Shown: positions 38,670 through 44,464 of the stretch, in pieces
Layout of the letters: each line of letters opens with the position of its first letter
Numbering within the stretch: position 1 is the first letter of the stretch
Program-made: the position numbers and the translations under genes
Notes under the pieces: generated by a model
Database searches by the model: none
What the model was told of the DNA's origin: nothing
The model's input: only the letters and a program-made list of their open reading frames with translations
Origin: Clostridia bacterium
Lineage (GTDB): Bacteria > Bacillota > Clostridia > Oscillospirales > Acutalibacteraceae
Length of the DNA stretch: 44,464 bases
Reading direction: 5' to 3'
Assembly: GCA_017625095.1 (NCBI GenBank)
Contig: JAGALQ010000002.1
Span: 1 to 44,464 of the forward strand

Positions 38670-40742
38670 TTATTGAGATGCCGTTGCATTTGTGTAAAGA
38701 GCTTCAAGTTCGTCATAGTGCGTGTAGTATTCTGCCTGAGCGAGAAGGTTTTGTGCATCGATATACGGTTTTACGGCTCTCTGATAAACCGATACTTTTT
38801 TGAGGTAAGCTTTAAGGTCGCGTCTTATCTTCAGGCTGTCAATAAAGCTTGCAGCTTCTCTGTTAACGATTTCTTCTTTAATTCTTTCATCGGGCTCACA
38901 GATGTTATCAATTCCGTGTTTTTCAATAAGCGCAGCTGATTCTTTTTTTGTTCGTGCACGTTTGATTGCATCGGAGCGTATCTCTTTTTCTTCAGCTGTT
39001 GATTTAGGCAGACTTTTTGCTGTCAGCATTTCGGCTTTTGCATCACTGTAATAATAAAGCTTATCTCGCATGATATCTTCTTTTGCGGCAGCAATCCTTG
39101 CCTTGCCTGCTGCGGTTGTGAACTTCTCCAGATCCTTGATGATTATTGCCGATCTTTCGATAGCGAGGTTGGTTTCTTTAATTAGTTTCTTTTCAGCTTT
39201 GTCTGCGGATTTGTTAACGGGCAGTTTTTCTTTACCGATGAGTTCTTTTGCCTGATGAATTATCTCCATTACCTCAACCAGCTCATCTTTGTCAAGCTCA
39301 CCGAGCACGTGGTTTTCGAACATTGCACGGATCTTAAGAACGGAAACGTATGCTTTGTGCTTGTTTTCTGTCAGGTCATAGAAGCAGAAGGGAATGAGGT
39401 TGAGTATTGCGCCTAATATCGAGCAAACGATCAGCACCTCAAAAAGGTTATTGCGCATTGTGTCGTCAAAAAGCACGTCGTAGTTGTCCTGGAGTCCCAT
39501 CTTTTCATAAATGGTGGGGTAAACCATACCGGTGAAAAAGCCTAAAACCGTGCCTATCATACCGAGCGGACCGAACATACCGTCAACACGCACACCTGTT
39601 TTCCATTGGTGATAGTCACGCATATCTGCGGAAATGTTGTGCTGAACGATGTTCCAGAAGGTGTTTATGAAGTTGTTTATGTACCAGAGCACACAAACAA
39701 CAATTATGTTCTGATAAACAAAGTACAGGATCGTAAGAATTACAACATTGATAGAGTTTGCAAGAATCAGCATATTGCGTTTGCCGAGCGTTTTGATAGC
39801 AATCGGTGCAAGCAGCATCGACCACAGTGCGGCATTGCCTATCAACGTGTTTGCAACGCCGAGCAGCTCGGGGTTGTCTTTACCCGGACCGTAAACAAAC
39901 GACCATCCGAAAATAACACCGTAACCCGATTCGAGGAATACAACCCAGGCGGCAGCCTGAATAATCCAGTAATACTTGTTTTTGGCGACCTCACGTATCG
40001 CATCAAAAAATCTTACGGCTTCGGGCTTCTTTTTAGGCAGGATGAGTCTTTCTTTTACTTTGCGGAAGAAAATGGTGCTGATTATAATACCGATTAATGC
40101 GAAAACAGGATGAATAATTCTGTATGTCCAGATGTTTTGCAGTCCCCACGTTTTGCCTGCAATAAAAGGTACGGCAAACTGAGAAATTGTCGGCGCAAGA
40201 GAATAGATAACCTGAGATATACTCATTACGTTTGCTCTTTCCTGTGCGTTAGGCGAAATAATCTGTTGGAAATACGTGTAGCTTTCATTGTAGAAACACA
40301 GGAACATGCTCAGCAGCATATACATAAACCATACTACAACAGCTTTTGTTATGTATGTCATATGCTCGTACGGCAACCAGACAAAAACCGTGGAGATAAT
40401 AACAATCGGCAGACCGGTCCGCTTGATAAACGGCAGGAATTTGCCGCCTTTGAGGTTGTGGTTATCATAATACCAGCTGCGGAAAATACCAATCGGTATA
40501 CCTACAAGATTGGCGACAATAAGCATAACCTGCAGGTCGACGGGCCTCAAACCTATACTTGCGCCCACAAGGAAGTTTGATGCGCTCAGTGTGATTTCTC
40601 CTGCAAGCAGAAGAGTCCAGTAAACACCGAAGCCTGCACCGCTGAGACTAGCAACTTCTTTGTAGGGAATGTAGTTGCCTTTAGCGGGCTCGTGCCAATA
40701 TTCTTTTGCAGTTTGCAATAAAGTTTTAACTTTACCTGCCAT
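38670..40742 (-). CDS. GPH-like MFS transporter with 220-residue C-terminal helical extension
   Basis: The 690-residue protein has an MFS/GPH core (about 1-468) with a MelB-like GGKFLPFIKRTGLP loop and ISADMRDYHQWKTGVRVDGM, the D-Y-x-x-W-K-T-G-x-R signature shared with the other two transporters here. After the last membrane segment (FCFYDLTENKHKAY) about 220 charged, Lys/Glu-rich residues follow, with helical and coiled-coil character (KELIGKEKLP, KKLIKETNLAIERSAIIIKDL). Such a tail is absent from ordinary GPH symporters of about 450 residues. It could be a regulatory or partner-binding domain. First gene of the operon; strong GGAGG. Confidence 0.85.
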   Translation of the reverse strand: MAGKVKTLLQTAKEYWHEPAKGNYIPYKEVASLSGAGFGVYWTLLLAGEITLSASNFLVGASIGLRPVDLQVMLIVANLVGIPIGIFRSWYYDNHNLKGGKFLPFIKRTGLPIVIISTVFVWLPYEHMTYITKAVVVWFMYMLLSMFLCFYNESYTYFQQIISPNAQERANVMSISQVIYSLAPTISQFAVPFIAGKTWGLQNIWTYRIIHPVFALIGIIISTIFFRKVKERLILPKKKPEAVRFFDAIREVAKNKYYWIIQAAAWVVFLESGYGVIFGWSFVYGPGKDNPELLGVANTLIGNAALWSMLLAPIAIKTLGKRNMLILANSINVVILTILYFVYQNIIVVCVLWYINNFINTFWNIVQHNISADMRDYHQWKTGVRVDGMFGPLGMIGTVLGFFTGMVYPTIYEKMGLQDNYDVLFDDTMRNNLFEVLIVCSILGAILNLIPFCFYDLTENKHKAYVSVLKIRAMFENHVLGELDKDELVEVMEIIHQAKELIGKEKLPVNKSADKAEKKLIKETNLAIERSAIIIKDLEKFTTAAGKARIAAAKEDIMRDKLYYYSDAKAEMLTAKSLPKSTAEEKEIRSDAIKRARTKKESAALIEKHGIDNICEPDERIKEEIVNREAASFIDSLKIRRDLKAYLKKVSVYQRAVKPYIDAQNLLAQAEYYTHYDELEALYTNATASQ

Positions 40743-40771
40743 AATACAAACCTCCGTCGGTATTTTCCTTA

Positions 40772-40780
40772 ATTATATCA
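40772..40780 (-). promoter_or_regulatory. Extended -10 promoter of the transporter operon
   Basis: On the minus strand TGATATAAT (40780-40772) is an extended -10 element with no clear -35. The start codon at 40742 follows with GGAGG. Confidence 0.55.
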
Positions 40781-40878
40781 CACTTAAATATGCATTTCTA
40801 TTGTTCAATAAGTAAATTTATTGCATACAGTTTTGTTGAATAGTTTCATTGCTGATAGCCTTTTGGAGTGGATTGATT

Positions 40879-40996
40879 ATGAAAAATACGATATCGCCGC
40901 TTTTATATGGCCTTCATACACGGGTGATGAACCACGCACACGTATTTCACGGCGGCGAATGGCAGAGCGTCAAGGAGAAAAAATCGGTATTCACTG
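40879..40996 (+). pseudogene. Frameshifted remnant of a GH99-like (WbsX/endomannanase-type) gene
   Basis: An ATG at 40879 behind GGAG begins a frame that, with one A added to the A-run after the ATG, would read MKKYDIAAFIWPSYTGDEPR. That matches the N-terminus I remember for clostridial GH99-like glycoside hydrolases. Further on, GGEWQSVKEKK continues the typical GEWQxVK motif, but in another frame, so there are at least two indels. Only about 40 codons remain. The 352-base gap between the transporter genes otherwise holds the two divergent promoters. Identification is from memory and by eye. Confidence 0.55.
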
Positions 40997-41023
40997 AATT
41001 TTTATTTTCAGATAATTTTTCTA

Positions 41024-41068
41024 TTGAATTTTTAATGCTTTTATGTTAAAATAAAGACAGTATACTGT
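41024..41068 (+). promoter_or_regulatory. Promoter with downstream palindromic operator
   Basis: TTGAAT (41024-41029), a 17-base spacer and TAAAAT (41047-41052). Five bases downstream lies a perfect 12-bp palindrome ACAGTATACTGT (41057-41068) at the start site, a likely repressor site for the transporter gene. Confidence 0.65.
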
Positions 41069-41094
41069 ATATCAATTGTTCAGGAGGTGTATAT

Positions 41095-42627
41095 ATGGCG
41101 CTTTTCAAAAAAGGCGGCAAGTCCCAGGCTTTTCAACCAAGCGTTGAATACAAGGGCAACCGACGCTACGTAGGCAGGGCAGAAACTGTTGCCTATGTTC
41201 TTAACGATGCTGCTGCTTCACTCAACATTAGCGATTTTTATGAGCGTTATATATTCGACGTCGTTAAAATCGATTTCAACTATCTTGCACTACATAATAT
41301 CGTAGCAACAATCTGGGATATTATCAACGATACGTTTATCGGCGTTATTGTCGAGCGTACACGTACGCGTTGGGGCAAGTTCAAGCCGTATATGCTTTTC
41401 GGTCAGATTCCGCTTATGATAATCGGTCTGTTCTATTGGGTCATTCCGTTTGTCTTCCCCGGTGCGGCTGCCGACTACTTGCCAAAGCTTATTTTCTACT
41501 CGATTATGATGATGGTGCAGGAAACTGCAGGCACGTTTACGAGTATTGCAAACACAGGTTTTATGACTACCATTACGCCTAATCCTGTTGAGCGTACAAG
41601 ACTTATCACTATGGCACATCTTCTGTCCCATATTTTTGAAGATTTGCCCAAGCAGATTTTCGGTATTCTCTACGACCTGGTTATCAACAAGGTTGTCAAA
41701 TGGGAGCTTCCCAATCTTTTTGCAGGCTTTGGTCTTGCCTGTGCAATTCTTTCAACGATTTTTGTTATGTATTTCTTTACAATCAGCCGTGAAAGAGTTC
41801 AGCAGTCTGTCGAACGTCCGAGCGTTATTCAGGGTCTTAAGGCTATCGTCAATAATAAGCCTGTTCTTATCCAGGTTATTTCTTCTTTCCTCAGCGGATT
41901 CAGTATCGGTAAGAGCAGAACCAATTTCTATATCGACGTTATCGGTTCGATCACGTGGAAAACAATTGTCGGTATTCCCGCGTTCCCTGTTAAGTTCATC
42001 AGCTACAGCTTCGTTGCTCCGCTTCGTAAGCGTTTCTCAACAAAGGCACTGTGGATTTTTGAGGATGCATGGACGGATATGCTGTGGATGGTTGTCTTTG
42101 GCATAGGTTCAATCAACAATAACTTTATGAATAAGAAAGTTATTCTTCCTATGATGGGCATTGAGGAAATTTTCGAAATGTGTATCTATGGCTTAAGGCG
42201 AGTTATTCCCAACGAAATTGTCAACGAATCTATGGACTACTGCGAATGGAAAAACGGTTACCGCGCAGAAGCTATGACAGGAGTTGCTCAATCACTGATA
42301 GCTAAGCTTCAGAACACGGTTATGGGCAGTATAAATGCCATAGTAATGAAGAAGATCGGTTATCAGCAGGGCCTTGAAATAGGTACGCAGACAACCAAGA
42401 CAAAGTGGTGGATTTTTGCTCTCGGTACTGGTATTCCGATTATCACAAGCAGCCTTGGCATTATACCCAAGTTCTTTTATCCTCTTAATGCAGAAATGCG
42501 CAACCAGATGTATACAGAGCTTCAGGAACGCCGCGACAGAATGGCAAAAATTATGCAGGAAGGTTCCGAAGAAGAAACAAAGCTTGCTGCTCAGGCAGAA
42601 ATCAAAGGCGAGTTTACCAACAAATAA
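41095..42627 (+). CDS. GPH/MelB-like MFS transporter, 510 residues
   Basis: The protein has the MelB first-loop signature WDIINDTFIGVIVERTRTRWGKFKPYM and the C-terminal-half motif SMDYCEWKNGYRAEAM, with about twelve membrane segments. It is longer than a typical GPH symporter because of a 40-residue hydrophilic N-terminus and a charged C-terminal tail of about 45 residues. The likely role is cation-coupled uptake of a glycoside or oligosaccharide. It is monocistronic, transcribed divergently from the other two symporters, under a promoter with a palindromic operator, and ends with a UUCG-loop terminator. Confidence 0.85.
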   Translation: MALFKKGGKSQAFQPSVEYKGNRRYVGRAETVAYVLNDAAASLNISDFYERYIFDVVKIDFNYLALHNIVATIWDIINDTFIGVIVERTRTRWGKFKPYMLFGQIPLMIIGLFYWVIPFVFPGAAADYLPKLIFYSIMMMVQETAGTFTSIANTGFMTTITPNPVERTRLITMAHLLSHIFEDLPKQIFGILYDLVINKVVKWELPNLFAGFGLACAILSTIFVMYFFTISRERVQQSVERPSVIQGLKAIVNNKPVLIQVISSFLSGFSIGKSRTNFYIDVIGSITWKTIVGIPAFPVKFISYSFVAPLRKRFSTKALWIFEDAWTDMLWMVVFGIGSINNNFMNKKVILPMMGIEEIFEMCIYGLRRVIPNEIVNESMDYCEWKNGYRAEAMTGVAQSLIAKLQNTVMGSINAIVMKKIGYQQGLEIGTQTTKTKWWIFALGTGIPIITSSLGIIPKFFYPLNAEMRNQMYTELQERRDRMAKIMQEGSEEETKLAAQAEIKGEFTNK

Positions 42628-42639
42628 CAGTGTTTTTTT

Positions 42640-42670
42640 ATCCCTGACATTCGTGTCAGGGATATTTTTT
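42640..42670 (+). terminator. Terminator with UUCG tetraloop
   Basis: A perfect 10-bp stem (42640-42649 with 42654-42663) capped by TTCG and followed by ATTTTTT. Confidence 0.93.
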
Positions 42671-42689
42671 ATGTTTATACAAAAAAATA

Positions 42690-42719
42690 TTGACTTTTAA
42701 AGATTTACAGATGTATAAT
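42690..42719 (+). promoter_or_regulatory. Promoter of the secreted PHP gene
   Basis: TTGACT (42690-42695), an 18-base spacer and TATAAT (42714-42719), 46 bases before the ATG. Confidence 0.75.
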
Positions 42720-42765
42720 CCAATTATCAATTGTGCATAAAATGCACGGAATCGGAGGTAAAATA

Positions 42766-44271
42766 ATGATTAAAAAGTACAAAAAGCTCCTCTCTGTCAT
42801 TCTTGTTTGTGCTATGTTTATTGCGCTTGCAATTCCTGTGCTGGCATCTGCACCGGCGAAGAAAAACTACATAATCACAAACCCATATGAAGGTATCGAC
42901 TGGGATGCGTGGGACGATTATAAGACCCAGCTTCACTGCCACACAAACGCAAGTGACGGCTTCCTTCCCGTACAGCAGTTCTGTGATATGCACTACGCAC
43001 TCGATTACGAAATAGTTGCTCTTACAGACCACGGCACGCTTAACCGCGGCTGGAATGTTGTACCCGATACCGTGCCTCTTATGCGTCTTATCAAGAAGGA
43101 ACGTACTAACAACAACGCTCCGATAATTCCTGTTCCCGAAGAGGCATATCAGGGCTACCTCAACGGTACAAATCCCGACAGATCTTATACCGTAAGTGAC
43201 GGTTACTATCTTGAACGCACCACAACAAACGGTATGCTTGACGTTCCGCTCGGTAACGAGCAGAATATGGCAACTCCTTTTGCTGACTGCCACCTTACAA
43301 GCTATTGGGCAGAGTACGGTCAGGGCTATGCTGGCGTTTTCGGCGATTATGAAACTCCCTGCCGCGAGGTTGCAAAGCTTGACGGTATCACTTTCCTTTC
43401 TCACGTTGGTGAATATGTTTATCCCGATAAGGATTCGGCAGACCATGTCGGTAAGAAGATTGATGAGTATTATGTAAATAAGTTTGCAAGAATTTTCCTT
43501 GATAATCCCAATAATTCACTCGGTATGGGTATCAACAGCGCAACGGATGCACACACTCGCTGTGACCGTATCCTTTACGATCAGATTCTTCAGAAGACAA
43601 TTCCAAACGGTGTTGTACCGTGGGGCAATACCTTTGCTGATTCTCACAATGAAACTTCACTCAACGATGCTTACACAATGAGCTGGATGCCGGAGCTCAC
43701 ACTCGATGCATTCCGCACCTGCCTTGAAAAAGGTCAGTTCTTCTCAATCTCTCACTTCTCAAACGGTGTTGAGCTCAACGGTATGGAAGAAATGCCCGGC
43801 TTTGTTGAGCAGGATGTTTATGACACAAGAGCTTATTGGCGTGACGATACTCCTCAGGTAAAGCGCATCACTGTTGATCAGGATGCTGACACAATCACAG
43901 TTGAGGGTATCAACGCAAACATCATCACATGGGTTTCCAACGGCAATGTTATCAAGCGCGAATCTATCGAGAACGGCAAGGCAACACTTGACCTTCACAA
44001 CGATGAGCTTCTTGATACACCCTATATGTTTGTTCGTTTCTATCTTTCAGGTGATAACGGCATCTGCTATGCAAATCCGATGGTTCTCAACGTAGAGGGT
44101 GAGACATTCCCCGAGGTTGACGTGCCTTTCACAATCGACCTTCCCTTCTTCCTTCGCGGTCTCGTTACGGTTCTTGATGTTGCTGTTTTCAAGCTCAATC
44201 CTATAATCTGGATCTTCAAGTACTTTGCACTTGGTTACAATCCGCTTCCTCAGCTCTTTAAGCTTTACTGA
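42766..44271 (+). CDS. Secreted PHP-domain phosphoesterase (CehA/PhoA-like)
   Basis: The 501-residue protein has a signal peptide (1-29). PHP metal blocks follow: LHCHTNASDG (His57, His59, Asp64), ALTDHGTL (87-90), a mid-domain FLSHVGEY and NSATDAHT near the end of the domain. A small C-terminal beta domain (KRITVDQDADTITVEGI) and a hydrophobic tail (LVTVLDVAVFKL, IIWIFKYFAL) complete it. PHP proteins use three metals to hydrolyse phosphoesters. The ATG at 42766 has CGGAGG 9 bases upstream; an in-frame ATG at 42733 lacks a site. The substrate is unknown, and the position beside transporters suggests phosphate or nutrient scavenging. Confidence 0.87.
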   Translation: MIKKYKKLLSVILVCAMFIALAIPVLASAPAKKNYIITNPYEGIDWDAWDDYKTQLHCHTNASDGFLPVQQFCDMHYALDYEIVALTDHGTLNRGWNVVPDTVPLMRLIKKERTNNNAPIIPVPEEAYQGYLNGTNPDRSYTVSDGYYLERTTTNGMLDVPLGNEQNMATPFADCHLTSYWAEYGQGYAGVFGDYETPCREVAKLDGITFLSHVGEYVYPDKDSADHVGKKIDEYYVNKFARIFLDNPNNSLGMGINSATDAHTRCDRILYDQILQKTIPNGVVPWGNTFADSHNETSLNDAYTMSWMPELTLDAFRTCLEKGQFFSISHFSNGVELNGMEEMPGFVEQDVYDTRAYWRDDTPQVKRITVDQDADTITVEGINANIITWVSNGNVIKRESIENGKATLDLHNDELLDTPYMFVRFYLSGDNGICYANPMVLNVEGETFPEVDVPFTIDLPFFLRGLVTVLDVAVFKLNPIIWIFKYFALGYNPLPQLFKLY

Positions 44272-44280
44272 TAACAAATA

Positions 44281-44328
44281 ACAAAGAAACAAGGCATCCG
44301 TCTTATGGCTGATGCCTTGTTTCTTTGT
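44281..44328 (+). terminator. Long perfect terminator hairpin
   Basis: An 18-bp perfect stem (44281-44298 with 44311-44328) with a 12-base loop, 9 bases after the PHP stop; CTCTTT follows rather than a clean T run. Confidence 0.8.
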
Positions 44329-44347
44329 CTCTTTAGCAAAGACAAAA

Positions 44348-44366
44348 CCCCCGGTTCTGCCGGGGG
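44348..44366 (-). terminator. GC-rich terminator of a leftward gene beyond the window
   Basis: CCCCCGG (44348-44354) pairs with CCGGGGG (44360-44366). On the minus strand TTTTGTC follows, so it probably ends a leftward gene whose body lies to the right of 44464. No gene is called in the last 98 bases. Confidence 0.6.
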
Positions 44367-44464
44367 AGAAAAAAGTGCGAAGCTAAAACAAAATGCGCGA
44401 GCTCGAAGCCAGCGAAAAAGGAAGCGGTGAATTGTCAAGTAAGTGCAACACCATATCCGAAGAA

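Noticed and set aside
40849-41049. 66-codon open frame as a real small gene
   Set aside because: The peptide is explained better as a frameshifted remnant of a GH99-like gene; the frame changes within it match that family in two different frames.
42727-43446. 239-codon leftward open frame
   Set aside because: It is antisense to the well-supported PHP protein with its signal peptide and metal motifs, and lacks a promoter or family resemblance.
44415-44430. Similarity of GCCAGCGAAAAAGG near the right end to the left repeat
   Set aside because: Only about 12 bases match and the dyad arms are missing, so it is not called a third copy.
44367-44464. Possible 3' end of a leftward gene
   Set aside because: A frame ending in GYGVALT and a stop can be read, but too little sequence is present to support a gene; only the hairpin terminator is reported.
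1-44464. CRISPR array, tRNA, rRNA, integrase or phage genes
   Set aside because: No regularly spaced repeats, cloverleaf-like or rRNA-like sequence, and no recombinase motifs were seen on either strand.

Overview
The window looks like a chromosomal segment of a low-to-mid-GC, Gram-positive, spore-forming Clostridia member, probably a gut Ruminococcaceae/Oscillospirales-type bacterium. The reasons are a spoIIID gene, an HPr kinase, whiA, Firmicutes-style strong Shine-Dalgarno sequences (GGAGG), TTGACA/TATAAT promoters, and many GPH-type sugar symporters and secreted phospho- and ester hydrolases. The order hprK-glucokinase-murB-whiA-dnaE-pfkA is the conserved anchor. No rRNA, tRNA, CRISPR array or integrase was found.

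Layout. (1) Positions 1-5900 are an AT-rich accessory or mobile-element-derived stretch. It holds a truncated small element gene, a 35-bp direct repeat, a strongly structured RNA gene with its own promoter and terminator on the minus strand, a PadR / SEDS (FtsW-like) / VanZ operon, a TnpV-DUF6809 trio typical of clostridial transposons, and a MerR regulator with a duplicated ligand-type C-terminal domain. (2) Positions 5900-17400 form a catabolic and envelope region: an intracellular GH95-like hydrolase; a four-gene operon (isoprenylcysteine methyltransferase family, Ntn hydrolase, SASA esterase, DUF2804) led by a relic of a compact pyrophosphatase; a DMT transporter; a secreted metallophosphoesterase; a YgjV/SLC13 pair; and a secreted alkaline-phosphatase-superfamily enzyme. 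(3) Positions 17400-22450 contain a gap with a 156-bp inverted-repeat structure, a membrane-anchored PpiC foldase, an NfeD/SPFH pair and a YetF/DUF4363 pair, all leftward. (4) Positions 22550-32990 are the rightward core block: a ROK kinase and a SIS isomerase, spoIIID behind a hairpin that hides its ribosome-binding site, then hprK, glucokinase, murB, whiA and dnaE, and pfkA with its own promoter. (5) Positions 33000-44464 return to carbohydrate and ester scavenging: a secreted sialate-O-acetylesterase, a compact pyrophosphatase, an FAD oxidoreductase, three GPH/MelB-type transporters (one with a 220-residue helical tail), a frameshifted GH99-like remnant and a secreted PHP phosphoesterase.

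How the genes fit together. The core block couples carbon sensing (HprK), glucose phosphorylation (ROK) and glycolytic commitment (PfkA) to wall precursor synthesis (MurB), division/sporulation control (WhiA, SpoIIID) and replication (DnaE). The flanks hold secreted enzymes that could remove acetyl and phosphate groups from glycans, and symporters and intracellular hydrolases that could take up and process the sugars; this link is inferred from context. Almost every transcription unit is bounded by a visible hairpin terminator and a recognisable sigma-A promoter. The least explained items are the roughly 250-nt structured RNA at the left, the spoIIID leader hairpin, the methyltransferase/Ntn/SASA/DUF2804 operon and the long-tailed GPH transporter.
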